This document shows, piece by piece, positions 48,975-59,110 of a DNA stretch of 64,000 bases. The notes below the pieces were generated by a model. The model was not told where the DNA came from. It saw only the letters and a list, made by a program, of their open reading frames with translations, and did no database searches. This stretch comes from Proteles cristata cristata (Eukaryota; Chordata; Mammalia; Carnivora; Hyaenidae): the NCBI GenBank assembly GCA_017311185.1, contig JAESUZ010000346.1, positions 186,001 through 250,000 on the forward strand. The letters are read 5' to 3'. The position numbers and the translations under genes are program-made. Numbering within the stretch: the first letter of the stretch is position 1; the number at the start of each line of letters is the position of its first letter.

Positions 48975-49112
48975 TTTTTTAATTTTTTTAAATGTTTATT
49001 TATTTTTGAGAGAGACAGAACACAAGTTGGGGAAGGGTAGAGAGAGGAAGACAGAATCTGAAGCAGGCTCCAGGCTTGGGGATGTCAGCACAAAGCCTGA
49101 CATGGGACTCAA
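48975..49112 (-). mobile_element. SINEC, outer copy split by another SINEC
   Basis: The reverse SINE body runs to 'gcctgacatgggactc', where a second SINE enters. The tRNA-like end of the outer copy is not found beyond it. Confidence 0.75.
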
Positions 49113-49350
49113 AAAACATTTTTTTTATTTTTTATTTTTTTTATATTTTTATTTATTTCTAGAAGAGAGAGAGAGACAGCGTGAGCAGGGGAGGTTCAGA
49201 GAGAGAGGGAGTCACAGACTGAAACAGGCTCCCAGCTCTGAGCTGGCAGTCAGCACAGAGCCCAACGTGGGGCTCGAACCCACGAATCGCGAGATCATGA
49301 CCCAAGCGAAAGTCGGACGCTTAACCGACTAAGCCACCCAGGCGCCCCAA
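49113..49350 (-). mobile_element. SINEC, inner nested copy
   Basis: Younger reverse copy ending 'ccacccaggcgcccc'. AAAAAACATTTTTTTT flanks it as target duplication. Confidence 0.88.
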
Positions 49351-49394
49351 AAAACATTTTTTTTAAACATTATTTATTTTTGAAAGACAGATTA

Positions 49395-49830
49395 AAAAAA
49401 AGTCTCTCTTTATTAAAGGGATTTGATCAGTCTTGGACTTTGGTGAGTAGGGAAAGGGTTAACATCAGCCAGGGATGGATAAGAGACCCTAGGGGAGGCA
49501 GGCTGTGGCTGCCAGTGGGAGGCTGAAGAAGCAGTGGGGTTTGGAAAAAATAAAATGGATGAACGTATTCCAGACCTGCCTGGGCTAGGTGCCACAAATG
49601 GGGTCTCACACACTTTCTGGTAAGGTCCCGATAAAAAGTCAGGGACAGAAATCTTCAGTGGTTACCCCTTAGCCGGGAGCCCTCTCACGCTTGAGTTTGG
49701 CCTTTCTCTCAGTAAATCCCATTGCTTTGCTCACTCCCTGTTGTCCGTGAGATTCATCCCTGGACTCCGTGGGACAGAGACCAGCGTCTCCCGCCACCCC
49801 CCCTCCTCCCCCGCCCCCTCCTGGTCCTGT
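49395..49830 (+). repeat. LTR-like segment upstream of the IFI27 promoter
   Basis: 'ggcctttctctcagtaaatc' then 'ccattgctttgctcactccc' reads like the R/U5 junction of a class-I LTR with an AGTAAA variant poly(A) signal. Limits are uncertain. Confidence 0.35.
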
Positions 49831-50009
49831 ACCGCTGGCCGACCTTCCAGCTCTGACACCTGGTCGGAGCTGCAGCACACTTGGCTGTTCACACATCACT
49901 GCTTTACACGAATGACCACTGCATCTTGCTCTCTACCTCCGGTTTGGCGTCCCCTTCCTGCAGACACACAACATCCATTGCTTGGCAAGCCCCAAAGCCT
50001 AACAGTTCT

Positions 50010-50060
50010 AGTTTCATTTTCCAGCAAAAATGAAACCTATCTCATTGGCTGTGACTCAGT
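50010..50060 (+). promoter_or_regulatory. IFI27: Putative interferon-responsive promoter of IFI27 (inverted ISRE pair, CCAAT, AP-1)
   Basis: AGTTTCATTTTCC at 50010-50022 is, on the minus strand, the ISRE core GGAAAATGAAACT. Six bases further, AAAATGAAAC (50027-50036) repeats the core in the opposite direction. GTTTCATTTT and AAAATGAAAC therefore form a perfect 10-bp inverted repeat. A reverse CCAAT box (ATTGG, 50044-50048) and an AP-1 site (TGACTCA, 50052-50058) follow; no TATA box is visible. ISREs bind STAT1-STAT2-IRF9 and IRFs. IFI27 is a classical interferon-alpha-induced gene, so this placement fits. Confidence 0.65.
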
Positions 50061-50061
50061 C

Positions 50062-50171
50062 AGAAGGGAGTGTGTTGTGAATATCCAGAGTCAGAGCTTC
50101 TGGAAACACATCCAAGATTCCGAGCTCAGACTTCTGAATTCAAGACACATTTTGAGAAAATTTGCTTCTGG
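50062..50171 (+). other. IFI27: Putative non-coding exon 1 of IFI27 (start approximate)
   Basis: A strong donor GTAAGA begins at 50172, about 110 nt downstream of the ISRE/CCAAT/AP-1 block. No useful ATG frame lies in between. A non-coding first exon is normal for IFI27. The transcription start is inferred from motif spacing only. Confidence 0.45.
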
Positions 50172-50829
50172 GTAAGACGGGGAGGGAGGAGGGCGGGGGT
50201 TGCTCTTTCCCACAGCCTCCAACCTCAGGTGGGCAGGGGGCCTCTGTGAGTGCCAAGGAAACTCTCCTGGATGCATTTGCAGAATGTTCTTTTGCTTATC
50301 ATTATGGCAGCTGTGGTGGGGGCGCGGGGCGAAGGGACTCCAGCACACAGGGCCCCTGGGCTCTGGGACTCTGGGACAATGAGCCTTGTTCGAACCTGGG
50401 TAGAAATCAGCTGAGCGGGGGGAAAAGACAAGCATCAGGAGGAACCGAATTGGAGCCATTCCAAGCCCAGCTGGACTTGGGGCAAATCACTTGTCAGCTC
50501 TGTGGCAGAGGTGTGTCATCATCTATAAAAGGGGGATCATAGTATCTTTTTTCTCATCATCTTAAGTGAGGATATGACGTGAGAACAGAAACCCAGAGCA
50601 ACTTGACTACAGTATATGCCTTAAGGCATAATGGGTTCTTATTTCCTAATTCCGGTATCTTAGACTTAATCTTAACCTTAAACTGCTCTGCGCAGATTTA
50701 GGAAAGTCTCAGGAGTAGCTGAGACATTGGTGCTGGGGTTTTGGGGAGGAAGGAGGCAGCCTGCTTGGAGAAATAAAGTCCACTCCCCAGCCTCCCTTAA
50801 CCCTTTCCAGGCTGCTGCCTGGTGGAGTT

Positions 50830-51640
50830 TGTAAGTGATAGTGGCCCAGAACTGGTGGCCAAGAAAGAATTCTTGAAGACATCTTTGGTGCAAAAAGGCG
50901 ATTTTATTAAAGCACGGGGACAGGACCCGTGAGCAGAAAGAGCTGCGCTGGGTTGGGCTTGTGAGGAGTGACTGGTTATATACTACAGAGTTGGGGCAGA
51001 TAAAGTCAAGAGACAGTTTCTTTTAAAAAAAGTTTTTACTTTTTATTTATTTTTGAGAAAGAGAGAGAGGCAGGGAGGGGCAGAGAGAGACAGGGAGCCA
51101 TAGAATCCGAAGGAGGCTCCAGGCTCTGAGCTGTCAGCATAGAGCCCAACCAGGCCTCAAAGTCAAGGTAAGATCATGAGATGAGCTGAAGTCTGAAGCT
51201 TAACCAACTGAGCCACCCAGGTGCCCCACAGGGGAGTTTCTTAAAAGGATTTCCATATGCGGAAGAAGACTCACAGATTACTGGGAGGAAGTGGGGGCGG
51301 GGTGGGGGGGGGAAGCCTAGCTGTTGTCAAGCTAAGGTTGTTTTTCTCTCTAGCAAAGCATTAGCATTAAGACAGTAAGGAGTTCTTGAAGATTAGGCTA
51401 TTAATAAGCTTGCCCTTTTCTCATAATGTCACTAAGATATTTGTAAACTGATGGAGACTCATCAGTTTAAGCATTTGTTTTCTGTCCTTTCCTTTGTTCT
51501 TGGGGAGCTGGGAGTGCCTGGGGAATATCACACGGAGCCCACCTGCGGGCAGTTCACGGGGTGTTACCTTGCCTTATGCTCCCTTATCACTGCCCTTAGA
51601 AGCTCAGAACAGCCCCTGGGGGCCGCTTGAACCCCTTGAC
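50830..51640 (-). repeat. LTR-like element, copy B, inverted relative to 39.1 kb
   Basis: On the minus strand it reads 'ctttaataaaatcgcctttt', 'tgcaccaaagatgtcttcaa', 'gaattctttcttgg', matching 39345-39400. It is split by a SINEC at 51025-51228. The outer limit is approximate. Confidence 0.55.
51025..51228 (-). mobile_element. SINEC
   Basis: Reverse copy nested in the LTR; ends 'gccacccaggtgcccc'. Confidence 0.9.
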
Positions 51641-51645
51641 TTTTC

Positions 51646-51871
51646 TTTTTTTTTTTTTTAAATGTTTTTTATTTATTTCTAGGAGAGAGAGAGAGAGACA
51701 GCGTGAGCAGGGGAGGGTCAGAGAGAGAGGGAGTCACAGACTGAAACAGGCTCCAGGCTCTGAGCTGGCAGTCAGCACAGAGCCCGACGCGGGGCTCGAA
51801 CCCAAGAACCGCGAGATCGTGACCTGAGCAAAAGTCGGACGCTTAACCGACTAAGCCACCCAGGCGCCCCG
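51646..51871 (-). mobile_element. SINEC, young, with target duplication
   Basis: gaaccccttga(c/a)ttttc on both sides; ends 'gccacccaggcgcccc'. Confidence 0.95.
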
Positions 51872-52620
51872 AACCCCTTGAATTTTCAAGGCTATAGGCA
51901 CACCTCCAGTTCTGGGGTTCCCCTCCCCCATCCAACTCCACCCTGTTAAAAACCAACAACAGCATACCAAGACTTAATTACAATTTCAACCTCTCCCAGG
52001 AATGTGACCTTTTAAAAGTCCCTCTGTCCTTCCTGATCAGCCCTAGTGAGAACATCTGCGTGGTACCCTGACGTTCCCTTCGCCCTGAAGAAGATGTCCT
52101 GGCCTGAAAGAATCCTTGCTTTTCTTTTGCTAGTGACGACGTCTTGCCTCACTCTCCTTGCAGGAAAGCCTCCATTTTTGTGCAGTTTCTCAGAGCACCT
52201 CTCCACTTGCTAGATGGGCTGTTGCCCTGGCAACCAGGGAGCAGGGGTTCAAGAGCACCTGGCTTGGGGGAGGGGTTCAAACAGACCTGCTTGGCCACTT
52301 GCCACTGACAAAATTCAAAGGCAGAGAGACTAGCAGTGGAGAAACAAGAAAGGGATTTATTTCAATGAGGCCACCACCAGCAGGAAGACAGTGAACCTCT
52401 GTCCCAAAGGCCATCTCCAAAGTGCCAAAATACTTCAAGGTTTAGAAATGGAAAATGTGGGACAAAGTCTGTGTGAGGACTGCGGATGGGCAGTAAAGGT
52501 TAGGTCTTCACTGTCTTGGGGTCAGTCCTGGGGTCTCTCCTGCTGGAAGGGATTGTTTCCGGTTCTCATAGCAGGATGCTTGGCCCACAGCCTCCTGCCC
52601 GAGGTGAAAGCTAAGCTGTC

Positions 52621-52751
52621 GGGGCGCCTGGGTGGCTCCATCCATTAAATGTCCAACTTCAGCTCAAGTCATGATCTCATGGTTCGTGGGTTCCAGTCCC
52701 TTGTCAGTCTCTGTGCTGACAGCTTGGAGCCTGGAGCTGCTTCAGATTCTG

Positions 52752-52782
<31 letters not shown>

Positions 52783-52850
52783 GCCTCTCTCCTGCTCACG
52801 CTCTGTCTCCCTCTCTCAAAAATAAACATTAAAAAAAAGTTAAAAACAAA
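52621..52850 (+). mobile_element. SINEC
   Basis: Canonical head; aagctgt repeats at both ends. Confidence 0.93.
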
Positions 52851-53010
52851 GAAAGATAAGCTGTAAAGAGGAACCTAACTAATGAGAAAGGAAAAGCTGA
52901 GGTCAAAATAGAGGTAACTGAAGTCCCTTCAGGCGGATAGGTTTGCTTAATAAACAGTTAGATCTTCAAACGTACTTGGGTTGAATTTTGTGGTTTACCA
53001 ACCCTCTCAG

Positions 53011-53185
53011 CAGATTTGAATCTGGTGGGTGCTTGTCACTCTCTGTGCCATGGAAGTCGTCCAAATAGCCAGCTTAGCCTCTTCCCTGGCTTCTAAGATG
53101 ATGGCATCCAAGATGATGGCGGTGAGCCTGGCCAAGGCCACCTCGGCGGCATGCGGCAGTGCCCTCACTGGACTTCCGTCCACAG
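53011..53185 (+). CDS. IFI27: IFI27 exon 2 (start codon exon)
   Basis: The acceptor 'caaccctctcag' ends at 53010, the Kozak-perfect ATG is at 53050, and donor GTGAGT begins at 53186. The encoded [19 protein letters not shown] segment includes a tandem [10 protein letters not shown] duplication. It parallels the short Met-Glu-Ala N-terminal exon of human IFI27. Confidence 0.65.
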
Positions 53186-55946
53186 GTGAGTGTTCTGGAA
53201 GAAGCTGGTGGTGAGCAAGGAGATAGGCAGGGAGGGACCAAGTCCATCTCTGGCTTTACCTCCTTTAGGTTTTGACCTATGTGTCCAATCAGCCTTTCAT
53301 AACAGTTTAACACCTCCCTGTGGGGGCTCAGAGCCAGAGGATTGATTTTAACAAAATTCTTCAGTTTGGGTTCATTTACTTCATTAGTTTGTGTGAGCTC
53401 TCTCTCCAGTCTTAGCTATTTATTCTTGCTATTTATTTTCCCTTTAGCCTCTGTTATATAACAAAAATTGAACTGAGTACGTTTTAATAGAATTGTTAAA
53501 AGTTTACTTATTTACTTTGCACACACGCAAAAGAGCCAACATACGTGTGTGTGTGGGGGGGCGGTGGGTAGAGAGAGAAAGAATCCCAAGCAGGCTTCGT
53601 GCTGTCAGCACAGATCCCAATGGGGGACTCGATCTCACAAACTCCTGAGATCATGACCTGAGCTGAAACTAAGAGTCCAACATTTAACTGCTTAACCACT
53701 GGGCCACCTAGGTACCGCCAAACAAGTACATTTTAAATATCTGATTGGCTTTATTACGAGTCAGTTCATGAATTTGGCAACATCCCAATTAGCAAGTCTA
53801 TAGAAAATTAAAAGTTCTTAAAGGCAGAGAGAGAGCAGAAAAAACATTATTAGCAGAGAATCCATTGCTTTAGGCAGGGTGGCCCTCCTAAGGGGAGTGG
53901 AAGGGACCCATCAGTAAATTTCCTAGTGCTCTCCATGAAATCCCGATGTTGACCAGCTCAGGGTTATATTCCTGGGGGATCGAAACTCCAGTCAGGTTAG
54001 TTATTAGGTCTTGGCTCACACTTGGGGCTTTAATCTAAGCGATGCCATTCTGGGTCTATGGTTTTCTTTTTAACCCCCTCCCCTGCCAATAACTCCCTCC
54101 CTCAAAGTCAACCTTTCTAATATGCCCAGTGTGTGTCTGTTTGTCATACTGTATATATTTTTGCAAATGGGTGTTGGCTTTTTGTCGGCAAGTTTAATTT
54201 GTATACAGAGTAATGCATTGCTGACCTCACTCTATTGTCTTTTCTGCACTGAGAACCATGTGTTTGAAACTGTCAGTGTCAGCAGGTGAGTATCTAATAC
54301 TTGCTTCCGCTTCTTGCAAAGTGCTCCTGTGTGCATCCTCTGCCGCACTGCTGCCTACCTTTCCCTCTCCTGGGGTGGGCGCTGGGTGCTCCCACCTTCC
54401 CCAGCACAACCAGCAGCATAGGATGGAACGGGGAGGACCGGGTCTCTGACCACTGCCGACCTCTGACCTCTGACCCTGTGCATTCACCCTCTGTTCTTCC
54501 TCAGGACTCACCTTGTCGTCCACCACCGCTGCCCTGAGCCAGGCCACAGCTTCCCTGGGATCCCTGCTGGGGACACTGAGTGGCCCCTCCCTGGTGGGAT
54601 CCCCGGCTTTGGCCGTGATTATTTCCCCGCTCGGAGGTAACTGGACCTGGGGAGCAAACCCTCCTTTGGGGGCCCCCACTCACTGCATGGAAACATGACA
54701 AGGAACAGGACCTGGGCCATAGCCAGCAGCCCTCCCTGTTTGCCAGAAATATAAAGACTCCCGAGCTCAAGATAAGCAGTCCATGAAATAATAACAGCTA
54801 GATTTTAGCAGATGCTGTGCCTTCCTACTCTCCATGCTTAACGCTTAACATTTATAATTGGTTTAATTGTCATAACAATCGCAGAGGAAGATAACCCCGT
54901 CCCTCTTGTACAAATGACGAATGTTGGCCAAGAGCCCTGGACAGGGAGGTGGGGTCACTCCCAAGCCTGGGACAGGAGGTAGAATCAAAACTCAGATCTG
55001 GTCTGGGGAGGAGGCATAGGGTGGGTCGGGCTCTGGAAGGAAGGGGCCACCCTCCCCAGGGATGACAAGTCGGGGCGCCCAGTAGTGGGCTAACCAAACA
55101 CACAGGACCCATTTCCTATGGGCCTTCTGTGTACGTAGGAGCCCAGGGAGCCCAAGCCCCCGGCCAGCTCGGCGTCACCTGTCCTGACAAACAATACAGT
55201 CAAATAGCAAATACCTTCTAACTGGGCTTTTTAAAAAAAATTTTAGGGGCGCCTGAGTGGCTCAGTCAGTTAAATGACTGACTTCGGTTCAGGTCATGAT
55301 CTCACAGTTTGTGAGTTCGAGCCCCGTGTCAGGCTCTATGCTGATGGCTTGGAGCCTAGAGCCTGCTTCAGATTCTGTGTCTCCCTCTCTCTGGCCGTAC
55401 CCCACTTGTGCTCTGTCTCTCAGAAGTAAATAAAGGTAAAAAAATATTTTTAATTATTTAAAATAGTTTTTTAAGTTTATTTATTTTGAGAGAGACAGAG
55501 AGAGCACACAAGCAGTGAGGAAGGGCAGAGGGGGAAGGAGAATCCCAAGCAGGTTCCACATGGTCAGCCCAGAGCCCGATGAGGGGTTTGAACTCATAAA
55601 ACCGTGAGATCATTACCGGAGCCAAAATCAAGAGTTAGACGCTTAACTCCCTGAGCTGCTTAGGTGCCCCTCTAACCGGGCTTTTGATTCTTGAGTCACT
55701 GACTCCATACCCCACCCCAGGTGGCCCCTCTGGTCACCCAGGGTTTTGCTCAGTTTCCTGACAACCACCAGGGCCTCAAGTATTCCTCAGTCACTGATAA
55801 GGGGCGTGGCCACAGCATGCCTGGGTTTCCACATCTGTAGGCTTTTGTTTGGTTTTGTTTGAAACGAACCAGACTTACAAGGCAGAGAGAAAGAAAAGGG
55901 TCTGATCACCCCACAAACAGCCAACCAACCAATCCACAGGCAGATT

Positions 55947-55997
<51 letters not shown>

Positions 55998-57995
55998 CAA
56001 AAACCGTATGTGATAATTGGGTTTTCTGAAACAAGGACTTCGAAACCTGTCTCCACATAACTTGAGTGAGGTCAAGGCAAGCAATTCCCTCCGGGACAAG
56101 TCATTTGCCTCTGGAATCGGATTCCCCAGCAATCCTCACCAAGTTCAGGGCTGTGGGGGCCACCTCCCCAAGAATTCCCGCTTGTCCAAGTGAAGCAGGG
56201 AGGGGGTTGGGTGCAGTCATTTCCTCCCGTCTCCCAAACATGGCAGCGACCTTCCCATAGGTGGGCTGTAGGCTCAGGGAGTGAAGGGGAGGCCAGTGTG
56301 GATCCACTCACAACATGTTCTTTTGGTTTCTAGCCAAGGTTGCTGTGGCTGTGACAGGAGGAGGTGAGTGTCTGCAGGGAAGAGTTTCACGTCCTTATCC
56401 ACCCCCCACCCCAAGGACACAGGGAGCAACTACCCTCATCCAGGCCCAGCTTTGCCTCGGCCTCATGTAGATGGTGGAAGAGGAAGTGGATTGGTGGAGA
56501 TGGGCAGGAAGCAAGGAACTGGAAACAGGAAATGAAGAGTCTTGTGGAAACTCCACAGGGCCGCAGTCCCAGCAGGGGCCCGATGGCCTCTTTGCAGGGC
56601 ATTTGCTGTGTGACCTTGGGCGAGTCTTTGAGCTCCTCTGGGCTCCCCTTTCCTCTTGTGAAAAATGGGCCAATATTGTCCATTCAGGGTTATTGTGAGA
56701 GCTGCCTAGGATGAGATGCGCAGAGTTTGAATGCAGCAAGTGCACTGAAGAGAAGTCATGGACTCAGGGACCCTGGGTTTGGGGGCTTTTGATTGCTCTG
56801 TGGTGATGCCCTGGACCCCCAGAGTTGGGATGGAAGCAGAGCTTGGAACGTGCTTCTTAGTTACCCTAATCCTCTGAGTAAGATTTACTGGAAATAAAGA
56901 TTTTCTCTTCAAAGATAGGAAGCTTGCACACCACTCCTTCCTTCTGGCATCTCACAAAGGCAGAATCCAAGGCCCGGAGGACAAGTGACTTTCCCAAGGA
57001 AGGTCCTGCTGCAGATCAGAGCCCACGGGACCCACAGCCCTGTTCCTAGTGACCCCACAAGCCCTTCCGCCCCTTCCCCACCCCACCCCCAGCTGTGCTC
57101 CTCCTGACCCATGACTGCTGGCCATGCCCATAGTCTCTCCTGAGCTCAGAGTTCACCTCTTTTTTCCAGACCCCCTGAAGACCCCTAAGCCTGACTGAGT
57201 GCGTATGAGGGTCCCTTCCCCTGAGCCCTTCTCTCAACGCATCTCCTCTTCCCCGCAGTCGTGGCCGTGGGGGCCGTGCCCGTGGTACTGGGCGCCATGG
57301 GCTTCACCGGGGCGGGCATCGCCGCCTCATCGCTAGCGGCCAAGATGATGTCCACCGCCGCCATTGCCAATGGGGGCGGAGTCGCTGCGGGCAGCCTGGT
57401 GGCTACGCTTCAGTCCGTGGGTAAGTGTCCCCAGCTGTGGGGCTTGCTAAGGAGGGTGAGGACAAGAGCCTCAGGACCCAGCGCAGATCTTAGCCCCACT
57501 GATCCTCAGCCTCTGTTCCTTCATGTCACCCTCCATGCTCTATCTGGGTTTCTACCAGGGAAGTATGGGGGGGGCGGTAGGAGCCATGGCCTGGGTAGTC
57601 AGGCTGCCTACCCAAAGTGGGTTAGCTGGCTTACTTGGGGATCTCCGCCTACCTGGGCTCACCCTTCTTCCCTGGAGGGGGATGGCTCCCTATTCTGGGT
57701 TTCTCCACGGGAGCGCGTGCCACTGGGCTGCTCACAGCTGCCCTCCTAAAGCGGAGATCCTGGGGGCTTTGGGAAACAGGAGGGTGCTGGGAGGGGTCTC
57801 TGGGCCTCAGACCTTCCTAAGGAGCTCTGGAGTCTTCGACCCCACGGTTTTATCCTACAGAACTGCCCAGGTCTGTCCTTCCCGCTCTCCTCACCCTCTG
57901 CTTTTCTCCCAGGAGCGGCTGGACTCTCGCTGTCATCCAAAATCATCCTGGGCTCTGCCGGGTCTGCCCTTGTGACCAGCATGGTCAGCCTGTAG
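53050..57995 (+). CDS. IFI27: IFI27 (ISG12a)-like interferon-induced protein, predicted 180 aa
   Basis: Predicted coding exons: 53050-53185, 54505-54636, 56334-56363, 57259-57420 and 57913-57995, all GT-AG and all phase 1. They join to 543 nt with no internal stop. The C-terminal half carries the ISG12/IFI6 family signature: [11 protein letters not shown], then [39 protein letters not shown] and a hydrophobic tail ending VTSMVSL. Family members are small, very hydrophobic, Gly/Ala-rich membrane proteins of mitochondria or the nuclear envelope, strongly induced by type-I interferon and linked to apoptosis and antiviral effects. The ARIATVVIGG-like [10 protein letters not shown] exon and ILGSAGSAL tail fit IFI27 better than IFI27L1 or L2. 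Human IFI27 is about 120 aa, so the 44-codon second coding exon and long N terminus are unusual. The start is set by GCCATGG at 53050. Exon usage needs RNA support; the core exons are secure. Confidence 0.75.
53505..53720 (-). mobile_element. SINEC, diverged
   Basis: Reverse copy with a G-rich patch near 53555; ends 'gccacctaggtacc'. Confidence 0.82.
53730..54130 (-). repeat. LTR-like repeat, same family as 35.2 kb
   Basis: It starts 'atctgattggctttattacg' and then shows 'tcatgaatttggcaacatcc', the reversed 3' end of an old LTR. Copy at 35220 shares 'atctaattggcttt'. Confidence 0.5.
54505..54636 (+). CDS. IFI27: IFI27 extra cassette exon (44 codons)
   Basis: The acceptor is pyrimidine-rich ('ctgttcttcctcag') and the donor is GTAACT. 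It is open in the joined frame, encoding [20 protein letters not shown] and a hydrophobic VVG/AVII-rich end. Length 132 nt is a multiple of three and both sides are phase 1, so it can be skipped without frameshift. I recognise no orthologous exon in human IFI27. Confidence 0.55.
54790..54985 (-). repeat. MIR fragment in an IFI27 intron
   Basis: Reversed MIR: 'attgtcataacaatcgcaga' and 'ggaggtagaatcaaaactca'. Confidence 0.5.
55246..55450 (+). mobile_element. SINEC
   Basis: Head 'ggggcgcctgagtggctcag' with A-rich tail, in the IFI27 intron. Confidence 0.9.
55465..55678 (-). mobile_element. SINEC in inverted pair with the previous copy
   Basis: Reverse copy ending 'gctgcttaggtgcccc'. It forms a tail-to-tail inverted pair with 55246-55450. 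Both copies lie inside a duplicated 'ctaac(t/c)gggctttt' at about 55218 and 55673, so the later insertion may have landed in the tail of the first. Confidence 0.85.
55950..55997 (+). repeat. (CA)n microsatellite
   Basis: About 24 uninterrupted CA units in an IFI27 intron. Confidence 0.97.
56334..56363 (+). CDS. IFI27: IFI27 micro-exon (30 nt)
   Basis: The acceptor is 'ttttggtttctag' and the donor GTGAGT. It encodes [10 protein letters not shown], matching the ARIATVVIGG stretch that precedes the core in human IFI27. Confidence 0.75.
57259..57420 (+). CDS. IFI27: IFI27 core exon (ISG12 signature)
   Basis: The acceptor is 'cttccccgcag' and the donor GTAAGT. The 162-nt exon encodes the whole diagnostic [12 protein letters not shown]...KMMS...[18 protein letters not shown] block and is GC-rich relative to its surroundings. 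Confidence 0.95.
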
Positions 57996-58145
57996 TGCTT
58001 TCCCGCCTCTCCCTGCAGAGAAGAGCCCCTGGTAGGGCCCCGCCGCCAGCATGATGCGGAGAGGACCGGGTCCTTGGATGACAATGTGCCTCAAACGCTG
58101 GCCCCCCCCGAGGAAAATAAAGAATAAAAACTAGTTCTTGCATCT
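57913..58145 (+). CDS. IFI27: IFI27 last exon (coding end and 3' UTR)
   Basis: The acceptor is 'gcttttctcccag'. It encodes [26 protein letters not shown], with TAG at 57993-57995. Two AATAAA signals at 58116-58121 and 58123-58128 place the 3' end near 58145. Confidence 0.93.
58116..58128 (+). terminator. IFI27: IFI27 double poly(A) signal
   Basis: Two AATAAA hexamers separated by one base lie about 120 nt after the stop codon. Confidence 0.9.
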
Positions 58146-58149
58146 CCTC

Positions 58150-58790
58150 CTGGATCCCATGCCTCTTGCTCGAAGTCAGGGGGTCGTGGTGGGCGGGGAG
58201 AGGATCACTCCTCTTTGCCAGACTTGTGCTCACACAGCATCCCGGTGTAGGCGTGCAGTCAGAGGAAATGGGCCCAAATGTGCAGACAGGAGGCTGTGCC
58301 TGCCCAGTGTGTGACTCTGCGTTTGACGCTGGGCAGGCCACCTCCTCTAAGGTGCTTGTTTGTCCCTCTTTGCATGGGGGAATTGATCTAAATGACGCCA
58401 AAGGTCCCAGCCAGGGGGAGTGTTTGGCTCAGCGCCTGGGCAGAGTCGGGAATAGGGAGAGGGCAGGGTATCCTCTTCGGAGTCACTGCCTTAAAGCTTC
58501 ATCTGCACACTCGCCCCCTCCCCCCCTGCTGCGTGACCAATGGCTTTCCCAAGTGACCTGGCTCAGAAAACACAGGCTCACAAGGCACCGCTCCATCCCA
58601 AAGTCCAAGTCCACCGCCTGGCCCTTGCCTCTTCTCCTCAACACCTAGCAGGGAAGTCTAGTTTGCCAGAGGCTCTGACCTCTCTGCTTCAGGCCCCTGA
58701 TCCTTAACTGTCCTCTTCCCAGAACAAGGTCCCGTAGAAATTTCTCTTCACTAGGACGCGTTCTAACGCAGGTTATCAGAAAATTTGCCC
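58150..58790. other. IFI27 downstream flank, nothing recognised
   Basis: Unique-looking GC-moderate DNA with no splice-framed exon or repeat that I can name. Confidence 0.4.
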
Positions 58791-58794
58791 CAGT

Positions 58795-59110
58795 GTCGAT
58801 TCGGTCCTCCTTTCCACAAATGGCATGAGTTATAAACAACAGAAATTTGTTTCTCACGGTTCTGGAGGCTGGGAAGTCCGAGTGCAAGGCACTGGCAGCT
58901 CTAGGTTGCTGCTGAGAAGTTGCTGGCAAGATGGCCGCCTTTTGGCTGCGTCCGCACCTGATGGAAGGGCAAGAGATCTCGCTGGCCTCTTTCATAAGGG
59001 CACTAACCCCACCCATGAGGGCTCTACCCTCATGCCTTAAGCACCTCCCAAGGGTCTCCCTCCTACATCACCCTGGGGATTAGGACTGTAACCTGAACGT
59101 TGGGTTCAGA
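58795..59110 (-). repeat. MLT1-like MaLR LTR
   Basis: Clear reversed MLT1 order: 'ataaacaacagaaatttgtt', 'ggttctggaggctgggaagt', 'ttcataagggcactaacccc', 'gggattaggactg'. Confidence 0.8.

Larger units (their letters stand above)
50172..53010 (+). other. IFI27 intron 1 with LTR and SINE insertions
   Basis: It contains a minus-strand LTR at 50.83-51.6 kb and SINECs at 51.03, 51.65 and 52.62 kb. No coding exon was recognised. A possible second minus LTR-like end (AATAAA on the minus strand near 52350) is weakly supported. Confidence 0.5.

Noticed and set aside
54254..54285. Short exon joined directly between 53185 and 54505
   Set aside because: At 32 nt it would shift the frame and create a stop if placed between those exons; retained only as a possible alternative first exon.
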